From Acanthococcus lagerstroemiae (lineage: Eukaryota; Arthropoda; Insecta; Hemiptera; Eriococcidae): DNA of 64,000 nucleotides. How positions within the stretch are numbered: the stretch's first letter is position 1; the number at the start of each line of letters is the position of its first letter. Both the position numbers and the translations under genes were made by a program. This document shows positions 22,131 to 32,503 of the stretch, one piece after another. Location of the stretch: assembly GCA_031841125.1 (NCBI GenBank), contig CM063114.1, positions 40,507,574 through 40,571,573 on the forward strand, in the 5' to 3' direction. The notes below the pieces were generated by a model. It was not told the DNA's origin. It made no database searches and worked only from the letters and a program-made list of their open reading frames with translations.

Positions 22131-23520
22131 TTCACGTCGTGTGGACACGCGTGTATCAACACGTGGACAGAGCGGCGAAAAATTGCAGAAGAGGAGAAAA
22201 AAATTTTAAAAACTCCACGTTCTGCGCTACGAACCTCTTAGAGGCGATCGTTGTATCCCAACTTTTGAGATTTCAATAACGAGAGAACGCGTTAAACGGT
22301 GGAAATCTAAAAAAGCGAAAAAAAAAAGAAGAAAGAGAAAAGTACAGAAGATGGAACGAAAGAAAGCACAGAAAGAGAGAAAAAAAAGCGAGCAAACTAA
22401 AAACTAGGCGCGAGAGAAAGAGAGAGCTCGGCGAAGAAACCGAAGCGCGAGAGAGAGAAAAGTGAAAGTTTTTCCAAAGTGGCGCATGTCCGTTATGTTG
22501 TATTATTTTGGCAAAATCGCGGCACGAACACAGCGAAACGGAATAATTGTATGAGAAGTACTTACGGAGCTGAGAAAAAAAAAAAACCAGAGATGAATGT
22601 AAAAACGAATCGATAACTTATAAACTTTTTAACCTAGAAATACTTTTTCGCCCGACCAAATTTCCCCGTCGTCGGCGGCGGCGGGCGGGCGCTGGCGGAC
22701 TTTTTTTTCAATTTTTTCCCGCACGTTCCCGAATCGCGCGCGAACAGCTCGACGCGCGGCACGGCGGCGGGGCGCGGCCGGGCAAAGAAAAAGGCGCTGT
22801 ACGTGAAAACAAAACGGCGGCCGGCGACGTTTTTCACATGTTGCGAAAGGTGCCCGTTAATTTCGTTTCGTACACACGTAAACGAAAATAAACATAAAAA
22901 AAAGACCGAAAAAAAAAATGAAAAGAAAAAGAAAATATCGAAATACGCGGGAAAAGCAGTAGAAAGAAAAAAAAGTCGAACAGAACTCGGAGGACGACGT
23001 CGAGAAAACGAAGACGAGAAAAAACACCAAAAGATCGCGCTTCGCATTCGCGACAATGTACGAGTTTTCATTATAAGCGCGGCGGCGGCGGCGACGGGGG
23101 CGGCGGTGGCGGCAACACACCCGGCCCTGGCCCTGGCCCTACACCATTCGTATAAACTTTCAAAACGTTGTAATCTCTCTCGCAGTATAACTTCGACTGA
23201 AAACTTTACGCTTTCTCTCTCTGTTCCGTGTTGCTTTCTCTCTTTTCCTTTCATCTGCGTCTGATTTTTCCCCTTTTTTTCTTTTTCTTCGCCGTGCCAG
23301 TCAGTGTTTCCTAAATAACTATTAATATTTCTCGTCGCAATTTTTTCGCGCTCGCTGCACCGCTACCACTGAAACCGCCGCCTGGTAACCCCCACCCCCG
23401 GAGCACGATAGAGCGTCGGCGGATCTTCTTATTGGCGAACGACTAATTTCCCTTCGGATGGGATACGTGACCTCGTTTAACCCGAACCCGACGCACCACG
23501 CCGGGGCCTAGCCAGAGATA
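22130..23520. promoter_or_regulatory. CpG-rich, GAGA-rich island, possible promoter
   Basis: 22320-22460 is dense in GAGAGA and AAAGAGAGA. 22660-22800 and 23060-23140 are rich in CGG/GCG (for example GGCGGCGGCGGGCGGGCGC), against an AT-rich background. Such islands often mark arthropod promoters and first exons, and GAGA tracts bind GAGA-factor-like proteins. Overlapping ORFs on both strands are low-complexity, so I call no CDS and cannot assign a direction. Confidence 0.4.
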
Positions 23521-23794
23521 ATTTATGGGGGCGTTAACCGACACCGTGAATTCGTCCACGGGATCAAAATTTTCGTTGCAATAAACGAGACGAAGGAATC
23601 GTTACTTTTAACTCTTGCCTTTTGAATACGTAAAATTATCTCAGTACTGAAAGTTTATGATAACGTGGTCATCAAAATTTGAGAGTGACAGTTAAAGTAC
23701 AGGATCGGCATGGAGAAATGTTGAAAATATTGGAAGATAACTATGAGTTTTATCATAGTATGGATTGATTGTACTACTGTAATCCCCCCTCAGT

Positions 23795-24483
23795 GAGGGC
23801 TACCTTGGCGCGGTGAGAGGCTTAAAGTAAAACAAAAAGCACACAGAGGAAGGAAAACTCCGACAGATCAACTCTAACTAAAGTAAAGGGGAACTACATC
23901 AGTATTTCTCCCCAGAGATGCGTCCTCACCACAACAATTACGAGGGCAAATCACGAAGTAAACAATAATTCCGGACGTAACATGTCTCCCATTCGGGTGT
24001 TTGGGCGGAAACTATCAGAATTGAGAATAGGGACGTGGAATGCAAGGACACTGATGAGGTAGGCAGATTAGAAAACTTAAAGAAAGAGATGAAAATATTA
24101 GAATAAATTGGTTCGTGGACCGGGGGGAGGGGGGTATAGAATAATTATTGCGGCAGCGGAAAGAGGACAAGCAGGTGTAGGTATTATTATGAATAAGACA
24201 GTACCCAACATAGTCAGAGACTATTAATTGTTAGAATTTCAGCTAAACCAGTCCCTTAGTGATAGTCCAATATGCCAATAGGAAGTTATAATGAAGAAGT
24301 TGAAAAAATTTATGAAGAAATTGATAAAGTACTAAGCAAGGTAAAAGGAAACGAAAATTTAATTATAATGAGAGACTGAAACATCGGTGTAAGATGAAGA
24401 GAAGAATGAAGGGTATGCGGGGAACATGGTTTAGAAAAGCGATTTGAAAGAGGATCTAGACTTATAAAATTTAATAACGAATA
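23795..24483 (+). mobile_element. RTE-like LINE 5' UTR and endonuclease fragment
   Basis: LRIGTWNARTL near 24015-24050 is the start of the AP-type endonuclease. SYNEEVEKIYEEIDKVL and GNENLIIM near 24283-24370 are later endonuclease segments. Stops and shifts interrupt the frame. The leader (GGGGAACTACATCAGTA, CTCACCACAACAATTA) recurs at 25.4 and 47.4 kb. The endonuclease nicks target DNA to prime reverse transcription; this copy is inactive. Confidence 0.75.
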
Positions 24484-24700
24484 CAAATCAGTTGTTATTG
24501 CCAGAAGCCTCTCTGCTCATGATCGACCGTTCTAAATCTGCTCGCGAAAGTGATCTAGTCAGTCATATAGACTACCTGCTGTACCACCTCCACACTATGG
24601 GAAATAAAATAGCATTCATGCGGGTATCAGCACACTGCGATATCCCGGGAAATGAAATAGTCAACTCAGCTGCCCAGGCTACAGATGCGGTCTTTAGGTT
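24484..24700 (+). pseudogene. RNase H fragment of a LINE (copy 1)
   Basis: The frame ESDLVSHIDYLLYHLHTMGN leads to SAHCDIPGNEIVNSAAQATD, the C-terminal RNase H motif (HCGIPGNE-A) found in I- and Jockey-related LINEs. 24553-24690 is nearly identical to 26355-26490. The protein continues into unrelated sequence, so this is a truncated relic abutting the RTE endonuclease fragment. Confidence 0.7.
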
Positions 24701-25259
24701 TTTTCAAATGTTCAGATTAGTTACTCTTTCCCTAAAATCTCAGTTGCAAAGGAGAGAGGAGCCGAAAAAAAACCCGATGGCAGGATGTTCCAGAAGGTGA
24801 ATTCATTGGGTTTTAAATTTTCGTTTCATTACGACTTTCTCAAAAAATTATTTACACTGGAGAGAGGAACTGAACTGAATATTTTTTCATTTTCGCGTCT
24901 TTTCGCACCGATTTTTAGTAGATTCTCGCGAACAGGATGAGATGACAACACGAAACAGCTGATGTGGGAGAAGTGTATAGGGATTGGTTCGCGTTTCGTC
25001 ATATATTTCGTGAACCGGTTCGTGAAAAGTCACGAAATACAAAATACGTTAAGTGTATAGCCGCCTTTATAGAAAAATGTAGATGCAAAACGAATACCAT
25101 GAAAACGATTTCATCACACCAACACACTCTGCACTACTGCGATAGGAGAGGGGAGTTGTATTACCCACGCCCTTTTCCTGTGAAAGAAAAAAGATAAGAA
25201 AATTGCCTGAGCGAAGCAAAGGAAACATTTTTTAAATAAGAAATAGGGTAAAATCTGTT

Positions 25260-25490
25260 TGAAATACTACAGAATTTCGCAGTCGATTTTTTTTTTTTTT
25301 ACAAAATTCCCTGACTTTTAGGTGAAAAATGCTGAAAATTTAAAAATTTCCTGACTTTCCCTGACTTTTCCAGACGGACAAAATTCTCTGACTTTTCCCG
25401 GTTACCCAGAGAATGGACACCCTGTGAAAGCAAGGGGAAACTGCATCGGTACTCATCCCTAGGGATATGTCTTCACCACAACAATTGGGA
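25260..25490. mobile_element. CCTGACTTTTCC-type repeat end joined to RTE leader fragment
   Basis: 25310-25418 has repeated CCCTGACTTTTCC/CTGACTTTCC and ends ACACCCTGTG, like the element near 55.3-55.6 kb. From about 25425 it switches to the RTE 5' leader (GGGGAAACTGCATCGGTAC, GTCTTCACCACAACAATT). Confidence 0.5.
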
Positions 25491-25499
25491 ATTTTACAC

Positions 25500-25930
25500 T
25501 CCACTTGAAGCGCTAGTAGTAGCATATGTTTTGAAACCCTCATTAAGTTTGTTTCTTTTACACGGATTTTGCCAGAATCTAAAATCTGGATTATGGCAGA
25601 TTTTAATTTGATTATGCACGGATTTTCTGTTGCAAAATCCAAAAAACCAGAATCCATCTATAAAAATCCAGTAAAACAAACAACAAAATTCGTAAAGTTA
25701 GTTCTATGTGATAAGAAGAATCCACAATCCATTTTCAAAATCTACTACCCTAGTAGATTTTAGATTTTCATAATCTGGATTAAACTGTTCAGAATCTGGC
25801 AAAACGAACAAGGTGGATTTTCAAAATCCGATTTCGGATTTGTAATAACAGAATTGTTGATTTTCAAATCCGTAATCCAACTATGCAAATCCATTAAAAG
25901 AAACATAGTATATGGATATGGTATCACAGG
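25500..25930. repeat. AATCC/GGATT-rich repeat block
   Basis: AAAATCTGGATT, AAAATCC, GGATTTTC and AATCCG recur on both strands. The same vocabulary fills the hAT element at 27.4-28.6 kb and 32560-32690, suggesting decayed subterminal regions of related elements. No gene. Confidence 0.45.
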
Positions 25931-26191
25931 TCTTAATCCTAATGATGATCATTAATTTTGTGTCTATTGTATAATTTATAATATTAAAACAGTTTGCGCA
26001 AATTTAACATTGTGAGGGCATCATAGAAGAGAAGGTGCTATACCAAACACTGTCGAATTAAGATAAGAAACAGTAGGTGCACACATTACTTATTCATAGT
26101 AAATTAAAGAGATTATATTATTCTGCATTAAGTTCACAGGGCATATACCGAAGGGGGGTGTCAACCTCCCATTGCCAACGTTCATATACAT

Positions 26192-26560
26192 GTGGCAATG
26201 AATTTGAACCGCGCTGTCCACCAAGCAATATCTAATCGCAAAACCCTACTTAACGTTACAGCCTGTCTAAGATATATTCCTCTTTCATCTATTACTTACC
26301 TGCTTCAGTTAAAAGAGTCACAGAAAAGAAAATTACTGTCAAATGCACTGGAAAGTGATCTAGTCAGTCATATAGACTACCTGCTGTACCACCTTCACAC
26401 TATGGGAAATAAAATAGCATTCATAGGTATCAGCACACTGCGATATCCCGGGAATGAAATAGTCAACTCAGCTGGCCAGGCTACAGATCAGACTTCAATA
26501 CATGCTCTAACCTCTGACGACTTAAGGCGGCACACCTCTCAACTTTTGCTGGATATATAG
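26192..26560 (+). pseudogene. RNase H fragment of a LINE (copy 2)
   Basis: This frame contains SDLVSHIDYLLYHLHTMGNK, then a damaged RYPGNEIVNSAGQATD, where copy 1 has HCDIPGNE. The Cys/His substitution and a one-codon loss mark decay. The continuation TSDDLRRHTSQLLLDI resembles the linker after RNase H in this LINE group. It is followed by the RT region of a related LINE. Confidence 0.65.
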
Positions 26561-27438
26561 AAAACAACGTAGAATCTACAACTCAGCAAGCTCAAAGCGC
26601 TCAAAGAGGATGTAACCACTTGGACCCCCCCCCCCATCAGAACCATATGCAACGCAAATCGCCAACTTGAAATTATCGTCAACCGCATTCTTCTAGGACA
26701 TACCTCTGGACTCCACAGATCCAAAATCTTTGAAGCAAATGCTTCAGGAAAATCAACCTTCTCAAAAAACTCGCTCACATCTCATACGGATCGGATAGAT
26801 CAACGCTCCTGAACCTTTACCAAACTCTCATTCGCCCAGTAATCGACTATGCTGCAACACTGCATGGTTTTGCCTCTCAATCACGTCTCGACTCTCTAAA
26901 TACTATCCATAACTCATGGTTAAGACTTATTGCCGGTGCCTTCCGAACTACTCTTATCGACGGTCAGCTGTGCAAGTCATCCGGACCCCCTCTAAATATT
27001 CGAAGGCATCTCATCTCCACGAATGCTATCCTCAACATTCTCGTCAATTCCAACTTTACCAGCCCCCTTCATTTCATGATCCCTCCAAATTTTCTCCCTT
27101 TCAATAGCAACAATCTATTACAATCAATCATCCAAACTAATACCAAACTGTTACATCTCCCCTACAATATCAATCCACCTTGGCTCTCATACTCACCAAA
27201 GCTAGACGTATCGTTTAACAACATCTACAAATCCCAACGAAATCTCAGTCACCTCCCTAACAAATACCCTAATTCCGTCCAAATACATACCGATGGCTCC
27301 AAATCAACAGATAAATCGGGATGCTCCATTCGGACCTAGCAGCGAGGTGGCGCGCTGATGTCGTTTTACGACTTTCAACTGACTTTTTTTAAAATCAACG
27401 TTGGGATACAAATGTACGATTTTATCCTAACGTTGATA

Positions 27439-28583
27439 CAGGAGTGGGAAAGATTCAAATCCAAAATAATTTACATCCAGATTTGAATCCCAATAATGTG
27501 GATTTGTAATTCGGATTCGAATTTTTTTGGAAAATGGGATAGGATTTCTGATTCAAATCCTTTTCTACAGTGGCATAGCCAGGGGGATCAGGGGGATGAA
27601 CCCCCTCCCTTCAGAGGAGAATTTTTTACATGCTGGCAGTATCACAGTAAATGCGCGAAATGAACTTTAAATTCATATGCATAATTGAAGTTGAAAAGCA
27701 CAACATACTGATACGTCAATGTAAAAATATACAGTTCATATTAGGTGTACCCCCCGTCCAAAATTTTGCTGATCCACTCCCTTGGAAACATCCTGGCTAT
27801 GCCACTGCTTTTCTGGTACAGTTGAAGAACAAGGATTTACAATTCGAATCCCAAAAATTGTTCTTTACAAATCCACAAATCCTGGACTCGTTGCTTGTTC
27901 TTTCTCTGGAGATTTGTGGAACAATGAAATTTCAATTTTGAATATTTTGGATTTTTATAACGTTACAAGCTTAAAGCTTGCAGCCGCACAGCCCCAGGCA
28001 AAACCTCAAACCGGCAAGACAGCAACAGCTTGGCGATGGCGACACCAGACCAGAGGGCGGAGAGAGATTAGGTGACCAGATCTCCGGCCCTCGGTCCCCG
28101 CAAATCACAGTTCCCAGGTGTGAGAAATGTAATTCTTGAAAGAGACCATATATCATTCCAAATTAAGGTCCATTTTATTGGATCTAATATTGATGATAAT
28201 ATTGGATGGTATTTACCCATTTAACGGAATAATGTACAAAAATGTTAAATAAAATCGTACACCATTTCTGAGGCTCCCGTACCAGTACCATTGACCAGTG
28301 ATGGCAGTGAATGATTACCATTAATGAAGAACGTTTCAAGAATAGGTACTTATTTACTACATAATATAGTTACTAGACTTGTCCAGAAAGAATTGAAAAA
28401 TGGACTCGGATTGGTGAATTTTCAGATTCAAATCCTTTTTTTTTTCCATCTTGGATTTGGATTTGTGAATTAAATCCTTTTTCAAAGTGACCTGTTGGAT
28501 TTGTAATTCAACTCCATTTCTGATTGGAGGGCTCGGATTTGTGATTCAAATACTTTTTTTCTTTTCGATTTTTCCCACTCCTG
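27439..28583. mobile_element. hAT-type element, 1145 bp, no transposase
   Basis: The ends are CAGGAGTGGGAAAGAT and the inverse of CAGGAGTGGGAAAAAT. An exact 8-bp duplication CGTTGATA lies at 27431-27438 and 28584-28591. The subterminal DNA is rich in ATTTGAATCC/GGATTTG motifs, plausible transposase-binding repeats. It lies inside the TTCGGACC element and hosts a further MITE. Confidence 0.85.
27568..27807. mobile_element. hAT-type MITE, 240 bp
   Basis: The ends are CAGTGGCATAGCCAGGGGGA and the inverse of CAGTGGCATAGCCAGGATG. The flanks CTTTTCTA (27560-27567) and CTTTTCTG (27808-27815) form an 8-bp duplication with one mismatch. The CAGTGGCRTAGCCAGG end is a very common insect hAT MITE end. 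Confidence 0.85.
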
Positions 28584-28764
28584 CGTTGATAAGAACACAA
28601 AAGAACTAGATGTTGAAAACTTCCGCCAGATGTCAGTCATTACGTTGCTAGGTCCGAATTGTTCACTACAACATTTCAATCCCATACTCACTACCCACAT
28701 ACTTCTTAATCCTTTCAACAGAACTCTATGCCATTAAACTAGCCATCCAATATTGCCAAGACCT

Positions 28765-28988
28765 CATACTTTCTTTTTCTAATTTGCTCTCCACCTGAGT
28801 CCTGGAATCCGCCCTTCCGAGCATTACTTCAGAGACGTCGGGGAAGCTGTTAGAGCTGTCTTAGCCCTCTTCCCTTCTGGCCGAAAAACCAGCCTAGGTC
28901 GAAAATTCTGGCGAGTTGCTACGTGGGCTCGAACCCGGGACCTCCGTATTCTGAGACCAACGCGCTATCCACTCGGCCAACCAAACGA
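28765..28988 (-). mobile_element. tRNA-derived SINE, copy 1
   Basis: On the minus strand the head reads TTGGCCGAGTGGATAGCGCG (A box) and GGTCCCGGGTTCGAGCCC (B box), resembling a class II (Leu/Ser-like) tRNA. The body has CAACTCGCCAGAATTTTCG, GGCTGGTTTTTCGGCCAGAA and CTCTGAAGTAATGCTCG, and the tail ends CAAATTAGAAAAAGAAAG. RNA polymerase III transcription is implied by the boxes. It sits in the RNase H LINE. Confidence 0.8.
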
Positions 28989-29899
28989 CTTCTTAATTTT
29001 TTACGACTCGCTATCTGCTCTCCTAACCATACAAAATTTCCACAAAAAGAAACTACATCCCATCTCCCAAAAGATAGTACAAATGCTATCGTCCTCAAAC
29101 GTTGGATCTCCTCCCACTCTAACATTCCTCAAAACGACACAACCGATAAAACGGCGGAACTTTCCTTGAACATTTCTCCAATCCCTAACATTCCAATCCC
29201 GATATCAGACGTAAAAAAATCAGTAAATTATTCATGCACAAATTCTTCCAACGATACTGAGATCAAGTCCCGCCAATTAAAAAACTAAAATCCATAAAAA
29301 CCGCAGTTCACTCCTGGAAAACATCCTATCAAAAATCCAGAAAAGACAAAGTAATATTTTTCAGACTAAGAACTAGACACTCCGCTCTTACTGATAGCTA
29401 TATCCTGAACAAACTACCCCAACCTACCTGCGATACATGTAATACTCCTATCTCCATTAACCATGTAATTACTCAATGCCCGAAAGCCCAATTCCAGTGA
29501 AACACACACATATCCCAAGCTCAACACTAGCATACCTGCTCTCCGACAATCACACCCAAAACCTAAAAGCCACAAACCTCTACTCCAAAATGTAACCCAT
29601 ACAGTCTCCAGCCACTAGGTTGTACATGTCGTGGTTTAACCCCATAATTAGATTCTAAACCAGACAAGAGTAAAAAGATCGGTTAGATAGGTAAAAAATT
29701 GTATAAGAATGAAGTCAAAAAAAAAAAAACAACCTTTATTTCTACTTGACTTATATATACGAGTGGAATAGGTTAAGTTGCCCTCTGTTGGGCAAATTCC
29801 TCTCTCAGGCGCTCGCATTCCCCTCTGTTTTGCGCAATCCTATGATATTGTATAAGGATGAAGTAGGTGTAAGTAAATGTATGAACAGAGAAGACAGGG

Positions 29900-30517
29900 T
29901 GAAGGATGAAGAAAAAGGAGGTTCTATTTTGAAATCAAAATTTGATAAAGCTCGGAAATAAATGACAGTATAGGTAAAGCAGAAAGAGTTGATGAAATTG
30001 CTAGTGAGTAATTGACGAACACATGAGAAGTATGTAGTTTTAACACGTTTAAATGAATTAATTTGCAGAATGTATAAGGAAGGAGAAATGCCAATAGATT
30101 TCCAGAAAAGAGGTTAATTATGATTCCTAAAATAGCGGGAGCAAGCAAATGTGAAGATTATCGTACTCTAAGTTTACTATAGCAGGCATCAAAGATTCTA
30201 CTCGTAGCAAAGATAATAAATAGGATATGTAATACAAAATAAGATGGAAGAAAGGGAGAGAAAGTAATTGAAGAAATGAATGAAAGGAAATCGGGTGTGA
30301 TAATACAAGGGGACACTGTTAGAATTATATCCTTATAAGGTTTGTAGATGACATTGCACTAGTGGATGAAGTAAAGAAGGACTAAGGAAAACACTAAAAA
30401 AGTTGGATGAAAAATTAAAAATAAAATATAAATTGAAGATGAATAAAAACAAAAAAAAAGTGATGGTAGCCAATACATGGAAACAAAAACCAATAACTAC
30501 GGAAATAGGAGATGAAA
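29900..30517 (+). pseudogene. RTE-like reverse transcriptase fragment
   Basis: The N-terminal RT motif LIMIPKIAGASKCEDYRTLS (30118-30177), after a stop TSKILL-like QASKILLVAKIINRICNTK, and the catalytic box FVDDIALVDE (about 30340) are recognisable. GDEIVSA marks the end before the palindrome. Stops and shifts are frequent, and about 100 residues between the motifs are missing. The left boundary is approximate. Confidence 0.65.
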
Positions 30518-30675
30518 TTGTATCAGCCTGAGAGTATTACGTTCCTTGTATTAGCCTTCGAGTACTACGCTTCGCTAGTGCATCAATTTGCAGACGCGTC
30601 TGCAAACTGATGCACTAGCGAAACGTAGTACTCGAAGGCTAATACAAGGAACGTAATGCTCTCAAGCTGATACAA
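30518..30675. repeat. Near-perfect palindrome, 79-bp arms, no loop
   Basis: The axis lies between 30596 and 30597 within CAGACGCGTCTG. Arms extend to TTGTATCAGC at 30518 and GCTGATACAA at 30675, with about four mismatches. It lies exactly between an RTE fragment and R1-like 3' UTR sequence. A transcript would fold into a long perfect hairpin. Confidence 0.9.
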
Positions 30676-30935
30676 GGAGTGTTGCGAATCGGAAACGCAT
30701 CGCGCCTGATCCTCGATTTATACAATTTACATTTCTCATCTCTATTTCGACGACGAGGGAACCCCATAATGGCTCTCGCAGGACGCGCGCACCCGAAGCG
30801 GCAAGGCGAAAAGGGGGCTCGGGCCGATTTCAAAGCGTCCCTCCGGCCACTGATGCAATACTCGGAAGGGGGTGCGGTGTCTCAGGGGCCATTTTGGCAT
30901 GCGCGCATCGCCATATGTTCCACTACACACCACTC
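30676..30935 (+). mobile_element. R1-like LINE 3' UTR fragment
   Basis: It shares GAACCCC, CAGGACGCGCGCACC, GGGGGCTCGGGCC, GGGTGCGGTGTCTCAGGGGC and CATGCGCGCATCGCC with the UTRs at 10.7 and 39.7-39.95 kb. No coding part is present. Confidence 0.8.
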
Positions 30936-30959
30936 AGATTACTATGACATCATCTTGAG

Positions 30960-31400
30960 TGGAAAAAAAATCGCACGATTCTAGTTGGGGTTTCAGAGAC
31001 GCTCAGACAGTTCTGCTAGGATCGTGTAAGTTCAATAAAATGTTAAACAATTCAGGTGAGGCTTCCAGAAAAGCTCAGACAATTCTGCCAGGATCGTATA
31101 AGTTCAAAGATAAATCGCACAATTCTCATAGGCTTCCCAAAAAAGTCACGACCAACACTATTGGTAGAACTGTCGAAAATATTGGATAGTTCTACTAGGG
31201 CTCATCATACGCTGGGGCCCTTTAAGTACAAAAGGAAGTCGATCGATTTTGCTAGGTCTCCCCAAAAAATGCTAACAGGTTTTCCCAGGGCTCCTTACAT
31301 GAAAAAAAAAGGTGGTATGATTTTGATATGGCTCCTAGAAAAGATTACAAAATTCTGCTAGTGCCCTTTGTATGAAAACAAAAGTCGCACGATTGTGCTA
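30960..31400. repeat. Degenerate ~70-90 bp repeat block
   Basis: CTCAGACAATTCTGCCAGGATCGT, TTCAAAGATAAATCGCACAATTCT and related phrases recur about five times with strong divergence. ORFs across the block are repeat by-products. Confidence 0.5.
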
Positions 31401-31897
31401 GAACGAGTCAGTTAAGATTCGTTGCATACAAAATTTACTTTTTAAAAAATACATGACTTTCCCATGACTGCGTAATATTGTAGAAAAAATATTTTTTTCA
31501 CGTTCTTCCATGACATTAGAAAAAAAAAAAACCCACACACTTTTTTATGATTTTTATAACCTGCAGCTGCAGCAGGATTGAGGATTGAGCAGGATTGAGC
31601 AGGACTCAAGTCTCATAAGGTTTTTTAAAATCCAAAATCCTTAAATTCCCAACTTAGTATATAGATATTTTTCTCTTTTTTTTCTTTTTCTCTTTTGACA
31701 TTTTCATGTCTTTGCTTTGGCACATAAACGAAAAATTTCAAAAAACCTTACTTTAAGGCGTTACTTTAGAGCCTCTCACAAAAAAACAGCCGATTGAGAG
31801 CTTTGAAGAAAAAAACGTTACTTTTTGAGCCTTACTTCTGAGCGTATTTCTTTTGAGAACTGATTTTAAATATGTTTTTGAAAAGGATTCTAAACAT

Positions 31898-32499
31898 GTG
31901 GCAGTTTCTATAAAAAAGGGTAACTTTGTCGATCCGACGAATTTTGAGTTACGGTCAGTACATAATAGAGGAATGAATGCCCATTCCAATGAGCTATCGG
32001 CGAGATTTGTAGCGTTTTTTGATCCGGAGATACAAGGGGTCAAAGATGAAAGTAACGAGAACGCGCGAAACACGTTTTTGGGAAAAACGCGTATAAAGTT
32101 AGACACACCTTTTTCTCCCACTCCGTCATGCGGCCATAACTCACCGCGGAATCACGTTACCAGCCTCGACGAGAGCTTGTTGGAAAGGTCATTTTTCGCT
32201 CTTCTGCGTGGTAACAATTCAGAACATCGGATTTATTCGTGAGCTCCAAAAAATCACGAAGAAGCGAACGCAGACATTTGCATTCTTTTCTCATTCTCTT
32301 TCATAATTCTCTTTGTCTCCCTCCCTCTTCTCTCTCATGCGCGTAAATTTTCCCTTCGTTATTGCGATGATTTTACTATAGAAATCAACCAGAATCTCAA
32401 AAATGATTTTTTTCACCAAAAAATTTTGTTTTTCTTATTTTGTGTTCTCTTAGACTTTGATCAATCGACAAAATTACCCCTTTTTATAGAAACTGCCAC
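31898..32499. mobile_element. 0.6-kb TIR repeat, copy B
   Basis: The ends are GTGGCAGTTTCTATAAAAAA and its inverse (TTTTTATAGAAACTGCCAC), with GGGTAACTTTGTCGATC next to the left end and GATCAATCGACAAAATTACC next to the right. ACAT flanks both sides (31894-31897, 32500-32503), a possible 4-bp duplication. The 129-codon frame inside is not conserved as protein motifs. Confidence 0.8.
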
Positions 32500-32503
32500 A
32501 CAT

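Larger units (their letters stand above)
27329..28658. mobile_element. Outer TIR element (TTCGGACCTAGCA) in RNase H LINE
   Basis: A 13-bp perfect inverted end, TTCGGACCTAGCA, occurs at 27329 and inverted at 28646-28658. Removing everything between restores the RNase H reading frame (GCSI directly into VHYN). Without the inner hAT it would be about 180 bp, a MITE. A 3-bp ATT duplication is possible, but the boundary is ambiguous by 1-2 bases. Confidence 0.7.
26640..29640 (+). mobile_element. LINE with RNase H, split by nested insertions
   Basis: 26640-27328 gives RT thumb/connector sequence (LIRPVIDYAATLHGFASQSR, WLRLIAGAFRTTLID) and the start of RNase H (IHTDGSKSTDKSGCSI). The frame resumes at 28659 as VHYNISIPYSLPTYFLILST and ELYAIKLAIQYCQD, then after a SINE as FYDSLSALLTIQNFHKKK, with DTTDKTAEL further on. 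The end carries the zinc-like motif CDTCNTPISINHVITQCP near 29427-29480. Domain order RT-RNase H-CCHC fits I/Jockey-related LINEs. Several stops show it is dead. Confidence 0.75.

Noticed and set aside
22634..23254. 206-codon minus-strand ORF
   Set aside because: Low-complexity Phe/Ser/Arg and Ala/Pro runs from GC-rich and poly-purine DNA, overlapped by a long ORF on the other strand. No motif.
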